This document shows positions 32,767 to 40,897 of a DNA stretch of 40,897 nt, in pieces. Within the stretch, counting starts at the first letter, position 1. Every line of letters begins with the position of its first letter. Origin of the DNA: an uncultured Bacteroidales bacterium. Its GTDB lineage: Bacteria > Bacteroidota > Bacteroidia > Bacteroidales > Bacteroidaceae. Both the position numbers and the translations under genes were made by a program. The notes under the pieces were generated by a model. That model saw only the letters and a program-made list of their open reading frames with translations, ran no database searches and had not been told where the DNA came from. The DNA is taken from assembly GCA_902763865.1 (NCBI GenBank), contig CACWTR010000033.1, forward strand, positions 1-40,897, written 5' to 3'.

Positions 32767-33912
32767 CTACAGGAGCTTTTCAATGGCCTCCTCCAGGCCG
32801 GTGATTGTTTCCTGGCGGGCCTGCAGGTCGCAATTGCGGTCAATCAGGAAGAAGTAGGGAAGCTGCTGCACGTTGTAGAGCGTGAGCATGTCGCTCTCCA
32901 GCCCCTCTTCGCAATAGACGCACACCCAGGGCAAAGCCTCGCAGCGCTGTTTCCAGAGATGCTGGTTGGGGTCGAGGCTGACTTGGTAGATTTCCAGGCC
33001 GCGCTCGTGGTACTTGTTGTAGAGTTCGCGCAGCAGCAGCGTGCGCTCCGTGCTGCCGTCCATAGCGAAGGCCGTGAAGTCGAGCAGGACGACTTGCCCG
33101 CGCAGGTCGCTCAGCGTGCGGTCCTGTCCGTCGATGTCGGGGAAAGTCATGTCGATGATGCCCAGTTCGCGCACCTTATCGCCGTCGATGTTGAGCGTGA
33201 TCTGTCGCGGCTTGGCCTGGCTGCGCTGGCATTCGCGGACGATGGCCACAATGTTCTCCGTGCGCGGACAGGAGGGGTAGCGCTCGTTCCAGGCGTTGGC
33301 CACGGCCTGTATCCAGATGAGGTCGCTCCTCTCGTGCACGGGGTCGAAGATGAGCTGCGTGCCGAGCGTCTGGAAGCAGGCATAGTAGCTGTAGGCAGCA
33401 GCGTAGCGGTCGCGCATGAAGTTCAGCTTGACTTCCGTCTTGTACTGCCCGACGAGCTGCCCTATCATGCTGTCGCGTTCCTGGAGGGTAAAGTTGCGGT
33501 CGGCAGAGATGCGGCGTGCCCGCCGCTCCATGTCGGCCAGCTTGAGGCAGAGCAGGCGGATGGTGTCGCACACGCCGCTGCCCTCCACCGTGTAGCCGAA
33601 GGACATGCTGTCCAGGGCGGCTCGGATGCGGACTGTCTCCGTGCTGTCAATGGCGAGGTTGACGGCCTGTCCGCCGATGCGGAGGCGATAGAACTCCGGA
33701 TTGCCGGCGGCCTCCTTCCTGAAGCAGAAGGCGCCGTCCTCCCCCAGCCGGACGCTGTCGATGGCTACTGCACCCTCGCCCAGCGAGAGGTGTTCCAGGT
33801 AGAGCACCGTGTCGGCAGCCCCGCTGACGTTGCCCTCGATGCAGAAAGTGTCGCGCTGCCTGCAACAGCAAAGCGCTGCAAGCATGAAGAGTATAAATAG
33901 TGTCTTTTTCAT
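32767..33912 (-). CDS. TlpA-like thioredoxin-fold lipoprotein lacking CXXC
   Basis: 381 residues from ATG 33912; the longer upstream start adds only a non-signal segment. The N-terminus MKKTLFILFMLAALCCC has a lipobox (LAALC), so it is probably lipid-anchored in the periplasm. A DUF4369-like N-terminal domain (IEGNVSGAADTVLYLEHL) precedes a C-terminal thioredoxin fold (GQVVLLDFTAFAMDGSTERT ... LPYFFLIDRN). Where TlpA proteins have WCxxC, this protein reads FAMDG, so it cannot act as a thiol-disulphide reductase in the usual way. The cis-proline region QLPYFF is kept. It is divergent from pnp, with its own promoter. Confidence 0.8.
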   Translation of the reverse strand: MKKTLFILFMLAALCCCRQRDTFCIEGNVSGAADTVLYLEHLSLGEGAVAIDSVRLGEDGAFCFRKEAAGNPEFYRLRIGGQAVNLAIDSTETVRIRAALDSMSFGYTVEGSGVCDTIRLLCLKLADMERRARRISADRNFTLQERDSMIGQLVGQYKTEVKLNFMRDRYAAAYSYYACFQTLGTQLIFDPVHERSDLIWIQAVANAWNERYPSCPRTENIVAIVRECQRSQAKPRQITLNIDGDKVRELGIIDMTFPDIDGQDRTLSDLRGQVVLLDFTAFAMDGSTERTLLLRELYNKYHERGLEIYQVSLDPNQHLWKQRCEALPWVCVYCEEGLESDMLTLYNVQQLPYFFLIDRNCDLQARQETITGLEEAIEKLL

Positions 33913-33936
33913 CTGTTTATGTTTAGAAAAGTCGTG

Positions 33937-33967
33937 CAAAGTTACAAACTTTTGCGTTTAAGGCAAA
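33937..33967 (-). promoter_or_regulatory. Promoter of the TlpA-like gene
   Basis: On the minus strand TTTG (33964-33967), 19 bases, TAACTTTG (33937-33944): a full consensus pair, 24 bases before the ATG. Confidence 0.8.
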
Positions 33968-33969
33968 TA

Positions 33970-34004
33970 ATTCTTCATTCTTCGTTTTTCATTCTTCATT
34001 TTTT
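33970..34004. repeat. ATTCTTC heptamer array in the pnp promoter
   Basis: Five units (ATTCTTC, ATTCTTC, GTTTTTC, ATTCTTC, ATTTTTT) end two bases before the pnp -7 box, filling the -33 and spacer positions. The other side lies 2 bases from the -33 box of the divergent gene. Confidence 0.8.
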
Positions 34005-34006
34005 CG

Positions 34007-34014
34007 TACCTTTG
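34007..34014 (+). promoter_or_regulatory. pnp promoter -7 box
   Basis: TACCTTTG, 55 bases before the pnp ATG. No TTTG is found at -33, where the heptamer array lies. Confidence 0.7.
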
Positions 34015-34069
34015 TGCGATTTTTTATTATGATGTAAAGGAAACAATAAGTTAAAAACCAAAAATCAAG

Positions 34070-36304
34070 ATGAACGTAATTACAAAGACAGTCGAGTTGC
34101 CTGATGGAAGAACCATCAGCATCGAGACCGGGAAACTTGCCAAGCAAGCCGATGGTTCCGTGATGCTCCGTATGAACAACACGATGCTCCTGGCCACTGT
34201 TTGTGCCGCAAAAGATGCTGTTCCCGGAACAGATTTCATGCCCTTGCAGGTAGAGTACAGAGAGAAGTATTTTGCTGCCGGACGTTTTCCCGGCGGTTTT
34301 ACGAAGCGTGAGGGTAAGGCAAACGACGACGAGATTCTGACTTGTCGTCTCGTGGACCGCGCCCTGCGTCCGCTTTTCCCCAGCAACTATCATGCTGAAG
34401 TGTATGTGAATGTCATCCTCTTCTCTGCCGACGGCGTGGACATGCCCGATGCTTTGGCTGGCTTTGCAGCCTCCGCAGCACTGGCCTGCAGCGACATTCC
34501 CTTCGAGGGTCCCATCTCCGAGGTGCGCGTGGCCCGCATCGGTGGCGAGTTCGTCATCAACCCCACCTTCCAGCAGCTCAAGGAAGCCGACATGGACCTC
34601 ATGGTCGGTGCCACCGAGGAAAACATCATGATGGTGGAAGGCGAGATGAAGGAAGTGCAGGAGTCCGACCTGCTGGCAGCCCTCAAGGTGGCTCACGAAG
34701 CCATCAAGCCCATGTGCCGCCTCCAGAAGGAGCTGAGCAAAGAGCTCGGCAAGGACGTGAAGCGCGAGTACTGCCACGAAGTGAACGACGAGGAGCTGCG
34801 CGAGCAGACAAAGCAGGCTTGCTACCAGAAGGCCTACGACGTGACGAAGCAGGGCCTCGAGAAACATGCCCGCGCCGAGGCTTTCGAAGCCATCCGCGAG
34901 GACTTCAAGGCTGCATACGCCGAGGCACATCCCGATATGGCTCCCGAGGAGCTTGAAGAGAAGAATACACTCATAGACCGCTACTATCACGATGTGGAGA
35001 AGGATGCCATGCGTCGCTGCATCCTGGACGAAGGCATCCGCCTCGACGGGAGAAAGACGACAGACATACGTCCCATCTGGTGCGAGGTAAGCCCGCTGCC
35101 CGGCCCCCACGGAAGTGCCATCTTCACCCGTGGCGAGACGCAGTCGCTGGCTACCTGCACGCTGGGCACAAAGCTCGACGAGAAGCTCATCGACGATGTG
35201 CTTGTGCGCGAATACCAGAAGTTCCTGCTCCACTACAACTTCCCGCCCTTCTCCACCGGCGAGGCCAAGGCACAGCGCGGCGTAGGCCGTCGCGAGATTG
35301 GTCACGGCCACCTGGCATGGCGCGGCCTGAAGGGTCAGTTGCCCGATGACTTCCCCTACACCATCCGCGTCGTGAGCGACATTCTGGAGAGCAACGGCTC
35401 CAGCTCGATGGCAAGCACCTGTGCCGGCTGCCTGGCACTGATGGATGCCGGTGTGCCCATCAAGGCTCCCGTCAGCGGCATCGCTATGGGACTCATCAAG
35501 AACCCGGGCGAGGACAAGTACGCTGTCCTCTCTGACATCCTTGGCGACGAGGACCACCTTGGCGACATGGACTTCAAGACAACCGGCACAGCCAAGGGCC
35601 TTACCGCCACACAGATGGACATCAAGTGCGACGGCCTCAGCTACGAGATTCTCGAGAAAGCCCTCATGCAGGCAAAGGCTGGTCGCGAACACATCCTTGG
35701 CGAGATGATGAAGACGCTCTCCGCACCGCGTCCGGAACTGAAGCCTCATGTTCCGCGCATCGAGCAGATCATCATCCCGAAGGAATTCATCGGTGCCGTC
35801 ATCGGCCCCGGCGGAAAGATCATTCAGGGCATGCAGGAAGAGACCGGCACCACCATCGCACTCGACGAAGAGGACGGCGTTGGCAAGATTCAGGTCAGCG
35901 GCCCCAATAAGGAGAGCATCGACGCAGCTATCGCGAAGATTAAGGCTATCGTAGCTGTTCCCGAGATAGGCGAAGTCTATGAAGGCACCGTGCGCAGCAT
36001 TATGCCCTACGGATGCTTCGTAGAGTTCATGCCGGGCAAGGACGGACTGCTGCACATCAGCGAGATTGACTGGAAGCGCCTTGAGACAGTCGAGGAGGCT
36101 GGCATCAAGGAGGGCGACAAGCTGAAGGTGAAGCTCCTGGAGATTGACCCCAAGACCGGTAAGTTCAAGCTCAGCCGCCGTGTCCTGCTCGAGAAACCTG
36201 AGGGCTATGTGGAGCGTGAGCGTCGTCCCCGCCCCGAGCGCGGCGAGCGTCGTTCCCGTCCTGAACGCGGTGAAGGCCGTCCCCGTCCCGAAAAGGCAGA
36301 ATAA
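34070..36304 (+). CDS. pnp: Polyribonucleotide nucleotidyltransferase
   Basis: Phosphorolytic 3'-5' exoribonuclease and degradosome component in the cytoplasm. The 744-residue chain has the full order: two RNase PH domains (~1-230 and ~325-550) with a helical linker, then KH ([22 protein letters not shown] at ~565) and S1 ([23 protein letters not shown] at ~635). In the first core, [21 protein letters not shown] is typical. The last ~30 residues are a basic RPERGE-type repeat tail, as found in several Bacteroidetes RNA proteins. It is monocistronic and divergent from the TlpA-like gene. Confidence 0.97.
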   Translation: MNVITKTVELPDGRTISIETGKLAKQADGSVMLRMNNTMLLATVCAAKDAVPGTDFMPLQVEYREKYFAAGRFPGGFTKREGKANDDEILTCRLVDRALRPLFPSNYHAEVYVNVILFSADGVDMPDALAGFAASAALACSDIPFEGPISEVRVARIGGEFVINPTFQQLKEADMDLMVGATEENIMMVEGEMKEVQESDLLAALKVAHEAIKPMCRLQKELSKELGKDVKREYCHEVNDEELREQTKQACYQKAYDVTKQGLEKHARAEAFEAIREDFKAAYAEAHPDMAPEELEEKNTLIDRYYHDVEKDAMRRCILDEGIRLDGRKTTDIRPIWCEVSPLPGPHGSAIFTRGETQSLATCTLGTKLDEKLIDDVLVREYQKFLLHYNFPPFSTGEAKAQRGVGRREIGHGHLAWRGLKGQLPDDFPYTIRVVSDILESNGSSSMASTCAGCLALMDAGVPIKAPVSGIAMGLIKNPGEDKYAVLSDILGDEDHLGDMDFKTTGTAKGLTATQMDIKCDGLSYEILEKALMQAKAGREHILGEMMKTLSAPRPELKPHVPRIEQIIIPKEFIGAVIGPGGKIIQGMQEETGTTIALDEEDGVGKIQVSGPNKESIDAAIAKIKAIVAVPEIGEVYEGTVRSIMPYGCFVEFMPGKDGLLHISEIDWKRLETVEEAGIKEGDKLKVKLLEIDPKTGKFKLSRRVLLEKPEGYVERERRPRPERGERRSRPERGEGRPRPEKAE

Positions 36305-36362
36305 GAACTTAAACTCATGGCCCGATGAGCCCCTTTAGGCTCATGGGCCTCAATAAAAAAGC

Positions 36363-36396
36363 AATCGCCCCGAGCTGTTCAAGGCTCGGGGCGATT
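36363..36396. terminator. Bidirectional terminator between pnp and the aldo/keto reductase
   Basis: A perfect 13-bp stem (36363-36375 with 36384-36396) and 8-base loop lie between converging genes. T-rich tracts follow on both strands (ATCTTTT on plus, GCTTTTTTATTG on minus). A second imperfect hairpin at 36319-36349 lies closer to pnp. Confidence 0.9.
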
Positions 36397-36405
36397 ATCT
36401 TTTAT

Positions 36406-37359
36406 CTACAGGGTGCACCTCAGGTTCTCTTCCAGCTGCGTCACGGAGCTGGCTCCGATGAGTACCGAAGTAACGCCCTCTTGCTCCAGCACCCAGCGCA
36501 GGGCAGCTTCGCTGGTCGTCTGTCCCTTTACCTCGGCCTCGGCTTTCAGCTGCTGCACATAGCCCATGAGCTCGGGTGTCAGACGGTCGGACTTGAGGAA
36601 ACGTCCCTTTGCCATGCGCGAGTCGGCAGGAATGCCACTCAGGTAGCGGTCCGTGAGCAGTCCCTGAGCCAGCGGCGAGAAGGCGATGAAGCCTACGCCC
36701 TTCTCGTGGCAGAACTGCAGAATGCCGGTGTCCATCGGTTTGCGGTCAATGAGGTTGAGGCGGCCCTGATAGATGAGCAGCGGCACGTTGTGCTCGCGCA
36801 GATACGCCTCGCCGATGCGGAGCTGTTCCAGCGGCCAGTTGGAGATGCCCACGTAGAGCGCCTTGCCCCCGCGGACGATATCGACCAGTGCCTGAAGGGT
36901 CTCCTCGAGTGGCGTCACGGGGTCGAGCCGGTGGCTGTAGAAGAGGTCAACATAGTCCAGATGCATGCGCTTGAGGCTTTGGTCGAGGCTTGCCATGAGG
37001 TACTTTCGCGAGCCCCAGTTGCCGTAAGGCCCGGGCCACATGTCGTAGCCTGCCTTCGAACTGATGAAGAGCTCGTCGCGGTAGGGACGGAAGTCGTCGT
37101 CCATGAGCCGTCCCATCGTCTCTTCGGCAGAGCCGTAGGGCGGCCCGTAGTTGTTGGCGAGGTCGAAGTGTGTGATGCCGTGGTCGAAGGCATAGTGCGT
37201 GATGGCACGGCTCCGCTCGTAGGGGTCCACGCCTCCGAAGTTGTGCCAGAAGCCGAGGCTTACCTTAGGCAGTAGCACGCCGCTCCGTCCGCAGCGCTGG
37301 TACAGGCTTTCGTCGTCATACCGATGTTCCGAAGCCAGATAGTGTCCTTTCAGTTCCAT
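36406..37359 (-). CDS. Aldo/keto reductase, YghZ/GprA type
   Basis: NADPH-dependent (alpha/beta)8-barrel reductase of small aldehydes; the closest type reduces L-glyceraldehyde 3-phosphate and methylglyoxal. The 317-residue protein shows the family catalytic set: Asp and Tyr in HFDLANNYGPPYGSAEE, Lys in FISSKAGYDMWPGPYG, and His in LFYSHRLDP. It also has the C-terminal cofactor-binding VLIGASSVTQLEENL. The N-terminus YQRCGRSGVLLPKVSLGFWHNFG fits YghZ-like members. Single gene with a promoter box upstream and a shared terminator downstream. Confidence 0.88.
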   Translation of the reverse strand: MELKGHYLASEHRYDDESLYQRCGRSGVLLPKVSLGFWHNFGGVDPYERSRAITHYAFDHGITHFDLANNYGPPYGSAEETMGRLMDDDFRPYRDELFISSKAGYDMWPGPYGNWGSRKYLMASLDQSLKRMHLDYVDLFYSHRLDPVTPLEETLQALVDIVRGGKALYVGISNWPLEQLRIGEAYLREHNVPLLIYQGRLNLIDRKPMDTGILQFCHEKGVGFIAFSPLAQGLLTDRYLSGIPADSRMAKGRFLKSDRLTPELMGYVQQLKAEAEVKGQTTSEAALRWVLEQEGVTSVLIGASSVTQLEENLRCTL

Positions 37360-37411
37360 ATACTATATTATATATATGTGTTTTATTGCTGTTTTGTTGC
37401 TCTTGTTGCTG

Positions 37412-37419
37412 CAAAGATA
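37412..37419 (-). promoter_or_regulatory. Aldo/keto reductase promoter -7 box
   Basis: TATCTTTG on the minus strand, 52 bases before the start codon; no clear -33 box. Confidence 0.55.
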
Positions 37420-37470
37420 TGAAATAATCTGCAATAAACGCACAAGTTCCCCTCTTTTTATGCAAAAATG

Positions 37471-37509
37471 AAGCGCCCCGCATGAGTCTGTGCTGCATGC
37501 GGGGCGCTT
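37471..37509 (-). terminator. Terminator of the LRR/InlB-like gene
   Basis: A perfect 14-bp GC-rich stem (37471-37484 with 37496-37509), 11-base loop, followed on the minus strand by CATTTTTGC. It lies 63 bases beyond the stop at 37573. The segment between (37510-37572) is rich in runs of C then G and shows nothing else. Confidence 0.8.
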
Positions 37510-37572
37510 TCCCGTCTGCCCTTCCCCCCAAGGGTGCCCCCATAGGGGGAGGGAGTCGGGGAGGAGTCTTAT

Positions 37573-40500
37573 TTACCTATTAAGAACTTTTTTGCCGTTG
37601 ATGATGTTGATGCCGCGCTGGGTCTTGCCGAGCTTGCGGCCTGCCAGGTCGTAGATGGTGGCGTCGCTCTCGCTGATGCGGAACTCGTCGATGCCGTCGA
37701 TGATGTCTTCCTCGAAGACGAAGCTAACCTTCGCGCCGGCACTGACGAAGCCTGCGGGCAGCTGCATGTAGGCGGTCTGAGCCAGCAGGGTTGCCGTTCC
37801 GTCGATGGGATAGAAGCCCGGTTCGCCGTCCTGCTGACCGAAGATGAAGTTGACCATATCGCCTTCGGTGGCCTGGACGGTGCTCTTCGCGAGGTTGGCC
37901 TTGAAGAGGTTCACGTAGTAGGAAGACGTCTCGCTGTAGGCAATCTTGTAGGTCGTGCCGGGTTCGCCCACGAGGAAGATGCCGGTGCCTGCCGGTACGT
38001 CATAGACGCGGGTCAGCAGTGCCTGGTTCGTCTGCTTGTTGAAGCCCGATGCGATGTAAGCGCGCAGGTCGCTGCCGGTGAAGTTGAGGTCCTGCGGACA
38101 GCTGAAGGTGGCGTACTCGCCCGTCAGGGTGATGAACTCCTTGGTCGATTTGAAGGTAGCCTCCACGGTGACGTTGCCTGTCACATTATTAATAATGTAC
38201 TGTCCGTCCTTGACCTGAGCCGTTACGTCCTGGCCGTTGACGAGGAGGCTGACGAGCGTGCGGTCGGGGTCATCCTCGATGCTGACGGTCACGTCGTCGC
38301 CGTACTGCGGAGAGGTTGTGCTGACGCTGATGCCGCCGCCACTGATGCTGACGGTGAAGGTCTGCTTGCGGAAGGTGCCGCCTACGGTCTTGTCCTCCTT
38401 GACACCGGTGACGGTCAGGACATTGTCTTGCAGCTGTGCGGTCACGTCCTGGCCGTTGAGCGTGGCAGTAGCCAGCTCATAACCTGTGGCGGGACGGAAG
38501 GTGGCGGTGAAGCTGTCGCCCCATTCAACCACGGTCTTGCTCAGCTCGATGCTGCCGTTCTGTGTCGTCTGCTTGGCAATCTGGAACTTCATCTTAGTGT
38601 AGGTCACGACGATGGTCTTGGCCTCCTGGATGTTCTCTATCTTCAGGGTGTTGTCCTGGAGCTGTGCCGTCACGTCTGTGCCGTTGACGGTCACCTTGGG
38701 CTGCTCGTAGCCCTCGTTAGCTGCAATGGTGAGGGTAACGTCCGTGTCGCGATAGACCTTGATGTTCTGCGAAGCGGAGAAGTTAGCTCCGTTCAGCGAA
38801 ACGGTGCCGCCAGTGGCAGTGGCCTTGATGTCGAACTTGGGCTTCTCGGTGAAGGTGGCCTTCACGTCGATGTCCTTAGTCAGGTTGGGATAGGTGTAGA
38901 AGCCATCCGTCACGTTTACTGCGGTGCCGTCGACGGTGAGGCTGGTGAAGTCGTAGTTCTCAGCGGGCTCAACCTTGAATGTGACATCTGTCTCGCGGTT
39001 CACGAGAACCTTCACGGTGCCGTCCGTTACGGTTTGGTCGGCGAAGGTCAGCGTGCCGCCCTTCGTAGCTGTACCGGTCACGAAGTAAGAGCTTGCTTCC
39101 ATCTTCAGGAACTTGCTCCAGACGACATCGGCCTTGTAGGCATCTATCGTGCCGCCGGGTACGAAGAGGGTTGCTGTCTGATAGGTAGTGTTGTTGAATA
39201 CATTGGCGTTGATGCCGATAGGCTGTTTCCAGGCTACGGTGACTGCCGTCAGTTCGTTGTTGCCGTTGAACATATTCGAACCAATCTCCGTTACTTGGCT
39301 GCCGATGGTCAGCTTAGACAGATTATTGAACAAGCGCTCGTTGGTGTAGTCGCCTGTGCGGTTGACATTGCGGCCCATGAACACCTCCTTGGCAGCGCTG
39401 CCGAAGGAGCGATAGTAGCCTGTGACGAACTCAAGCGGTTCGGTACTTTCCTCGATTCTCACACTGGTCAGTGCGTTGCAATTCAGGAAGGCATAATATC
39501 CCAAGCGCTTCACCGATGCGGGGATGGAGAGCGAGGTCAGTCCGCAGTTCTCGAAAGCATTCGATTCAATAACTTCCAGCGTCGATGGCAGGTTGATGGT
39601 CTGCAGTTTCTTACAGTTCTGGAAAGCGCAGGTAGCCAATGAATCCACGTTGACGCCCATCTCGACCTTCAGTTCCGTTACGTCGTCGGAGGTGCCGCAG
39701 TTACGGAAGGCGTACCCTCCGATGTACTTTACGCCCGAGCCGATGGTGACGTTCTGCAGTTCGTTGTTGCCGTCGAACATGTAGTTGGGAACCTCCGTCA
39801 CCTTGTCGCCGATGGTCAGCTTAGACAGATTATTGAACAAGCGCTGGTTGGTGTAGTCGCCTGGACCGATGTACACTGTCTTTGCGGTGCCGCCGAAGGA
39901 AAGAATATATCCCGTGACGAACTCGAGGGGCTCGTCGCTTTCCTCGATGTTGATGTTGGTCAGTGAATCGCAACCCTGGAAGGCATAATATCCCACGCGC
40001 TTAACCGATGCGGGAATGGAGAGTGCGGTCAGTCCGCTGCTCTGGAAAGCATACGCTTCGATGACCTTCAGCGCTGATGGCAGACTGATGGTCTTCAACT
40101 TCTTACAGTTCTGGAAAGCATAAGTTGCCAATGAATCCACGTTGACGCCCATCTCGACCTTCAGTTCCTCCACTGTGTCCGAGGTTCCGCAGCTACGGAA
40201 AGCGTACTCTCCGATGTACTTAACGCCCGTGCCGATGGTGACGTTCTGCAGTTCGCTGTTGCCGTCGAACATGTTTGCGGCGTTGCCGAAGGAAAGTTCG
40301 TAGCCCGTGACGAAGTTGACGGGTTCGTCGCTGTCTTCGAATTTGATGCTGGTCAGTTGGTTGCAAGCGCGGAAAGCGTAGTACTCAATGTCTGTGACCG
40401 AAGCGGGAATGGTGACCGACTGCAGCGCCTTGCAATTGACAAAAACCTTGCTCTCGATCTCCGTGACCGGCGCCTCGTAGAGCGCGTTGAGGAGAATGTC

Positions 40501-40650
40501 GAGAAATGTCATGTCGTTCGGAAGAATCGCCTGTCCGCGGATCCCGTATCTCATTTTCAGAGAGTGGCAGAGTCCGCAGTAAAAGCCGCGATACCTCTTG
40601 AAATCCCTGATTTTCAGCTCTTCCTGATTAATCGTCACATAGCCGAACAT
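37573..40650 (-). CDS. LRR/InlB-like surface protein fused to a DUF5685-type N-terminus (probable chimera)
   Basis: The 1025-residue frame is composite. Residues 1-59 (MFGYVTINQEELKIRDF ... YCGLCHSLKMRYGIRGQ ... MTFLDILLNALYE) match the start of DUF5685 proteins of Clostridia, with a strong Shine-Dalgarno site upstream. From about residue 60 the chain becomes a Bacteroidales BspA-like protein: LRR_5 units to ~510, with an internal ~169-residue duplication (DNA copies near 39301 and 39808). Then come about four InlB-B-repeat-like domains (~520-845), a beta domain, and the tail IYDLAGRKLGKTQRGINIINGKK. The native signal peptide is missing, so export would fail. The true Bacteroidales gene is probably a 5'-truncated LRR surface protein; the joined N-terminus is best read as foreign. 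Confidence 0.75.
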   Translation of the reverse strand: MFGYVTINQEELKIRDFKRYRGFYCGLCHSLKMRYGIRGQAILPNDMTFLDILLNALYEAPVTEIESKVFVNCKALQSVTIPASVTDIEYYAFRACNQLTSIKFEDSDEPVNFVTGYELSFGNAANMFDGNSELQNVTIGTGVKYIGEYAFRSCGTSDTVEELKVEMGVNVDSLATYAFQNCKKLKTISLPSALKVIEAYAFQSSGLTALSIPASVKRVGYYAFQGCDSLTNINIEESDEPLEFVTGYILSFGGTAKTVYIGPGDYTNQRLFNNLSKLTIGDKVTEVPNYMFDGNNELQNVTIGSGVKYIGGYAFRNCGTSDDVTELKVEMGVNVDSLATCAFQNCKKLQTINLPSTLEVIESNAFENCGLTSLSIPASVKRLGYYAFLNCNALTSVRIEESTEPLEFVTGYYRSFGSAAKEVFMGRNVNRTGDYTNERLFNNLSKLTIGSQVTEIGSNMFNGNNELTAVTVAWKQPIGINANVFNNTTYQTATLFVPGGTIDAYKADVVWSKFLKMEASSYFVTGTATKGGTLTFADQTVTDGTVKVLVNRETDVTFKVEPAENYDFTSLTVDGTAVNVTDGFYTYPNLTKDIDVKATFTEKPKFDIKATATGGTVSLNGANFSASQNIKVYRDTDVTLTIAANEGYEQPKVTVNGTDVTAQLQDNTLKIENIQEAKTIVVTYTKMKFQIAKQTTQNGSIELSKTVVEWGDSFTATFRPATGYELATATLNGQDVTAQLQDNVLTVTGVKEDKTVGGTFRKQTFTVSISGGGISVSTTSPQYGDDVTVSIEDDPDRTLVSLLVNGQDVTAQVKDGQYIINNVTGNVTVEATFKSTKEFITLTGEYATFSCPQDLNFTGSDLRAYIASGFNKQTNQALLTRVYDVPAGTGIFLVGEPGTTYKIAYSETSSYYVNLFKANLAKSTVQATEGDMVNFIFGQQDGEPGFYPIDGTATLLAQTAYMQLPAGFVSAGAKVSFVFEEDIIDGIDEFRISESDATIYDLAGRKLGKTQRGINIINGKKVLNR
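40455..40480. other. Junction between Bacteroidales and Clostridia-like sequence
   Basis: Protein similarity changes here, around codons 58-65 of the 1025-codon frame. Left of it the gene is a BspA-type LRR protein; right of it the sequence is DUF5685 plus a zinc-ribbon gene. The exact base cannot be fixed by eye. Confidence 0.6.
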
Positions 40651-40657
40651 ATTGCCG

Positions 40658-40662
40658 CTCCT
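40658..40662 (-). promoter_or_regulatory. Strong Shine-Dalgarno site, Firmicutes style
   Basis: AGGAG on the minus strand, 7 bases before the ATG at 40650. Such sites are rare before other genes of this window, which supports a foreign origin for this end. Confidence 0.75.
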
Positions 40663-40664
40663 GT

Positions 40665-40895
40665 TTACGTAGTCCTGTCAAACTGAGTATGACATTTCGG
40701 GCAGGTAATACGGATCCGGCCCTTGTCTCTCGGGACCCGGACCTGCTGTCCGCAGTTCGGGCACTTGAAGAAGCGATATTCTCTGCGGCCGTCAAATTTT
40801 CTCTTCTGAACGCGGCACCAGCGTCCGAACCTGGACTCAAGGGCCCTGAACCGTTCATTTTCCTCCCGTCTCCGCTCAAAGTCCTTCGACAGGAT
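40665..40895 (-). CDS. Zinc-ribbon protein, partial
   Basis: Frame open to the right window edge; the last 76 residues are visible. A charged helical part (FERRREENERFRALESRF) precedes a zinc ribbon with two CxxC knuckles: KCPNCGQQVRVPRDKG and ITCPKCHTQFDRTT. Zinc-ribbon genes of this kind precede DUF5685 genes in Clostridia, as the spacing here (14 bases) also suggests. It is high in Arg with AGG/CGG codons, unlike neighbouring Bacteroidales genes. The function is unknown; nucleic-acid binding is possible. Confidence 0.72.
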   Translation of the reverse strand: MLSKDFERRREENERFRALESRFGRWCRVQKRKFDGRREYRFFKCPNCGQQVRVPRDKGRIRITCPKCHTQFDRTT

Positions 40896-40897
40896 TC

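Noticed and set aside
37510-37572. Possible G-quadruplex or regulatory element in the G/C-run segment
   Set aside because: G runs are present on the plus strand, but spacing is irregular and the segment lies beyond a gene end with a normal terminator; too weak to call.

Overview
The window looks like a chromosomal segment of a Bacteroidales bacterium, most likely Prevotella-like. Many genes carry the Bacteroidetes -7 promoter box TAnnTTTG, usually without a Shine-Dalgarno site. The proteins include BspA-type leucine-rich repeat proteins ending in a short GINIINGKK-type tail, a DUF3244 protein, DUF5686, DUF4833, and TlpA/DUF4369-like proteins. The last ~430 bases do not fit this: they carry the start of a Clostridia-type DUF5685 gene with a strong Shine-Dalgarno site, preceded by a zinc-ribbon gene. 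This suggests a chimeric contig end or a transfer.

Layout. 1-6170 (+): the end of secDF, then cysE, a THUMP-domain rRNA methyltransferase, a DPP-IV-like S9 peptidase and an ArgE-like M20 deacylase. 6228-7075: a dispersed inverted repeat, tadA (-) and tRNA-Leu(TAA) (-). 7170-17977 is an AT-richer accessory region. It holds four co-oriented genes for secreted or lipid-anchored proteins (one frameshifted; three related to one another, the fourth a propeller-like lipoprotein), joined by duplicated gene junctions. It also holds a BspA-like LRR protein, a large secreted TIM-barrel-like protein, a DUF3244 protein, and a divergent membrane-spanning TPR/coiled-coil regulator. 17997-21257 (-): the rsfS-ftsH-cdsA operon. 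21448-21611: two identical tRNA-Gln(CTG) genes. 21778-24768: corA and a DUF349 gene.

25031-32385 (+) is a six-gene locus: GNAT-like acyltransferase, FabB/F-type ketoacyl synthase, dedicated acyl carrier protein, CrtI-like FAD oxidoreductase, DUF5686 outer-membrane protein and DUF4833 protein. Gene content suggests a specialised acyl-chain product and its envelope delivery. 32767-33912 (-) is a TlpA-like lipoprotein without CXXC, divergent from pnp (34070-36304, +). An aldo/keto reductase and a large LRR/InlB-like protein (both -) close the Bacteroidales part.

The least expected signal is non-coding. Many gene gaps hold short degenerate tandem arrays, mostly of period 7 (also 8, 9 and 11), each with its own sequence. 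Two of them abut the -7 box of cysE and pnp, and one runs inside a coding region. Two other gaps hold palindromic module arrays of period 21 and 22. These arrays are the strongest candidates for something undescribed.
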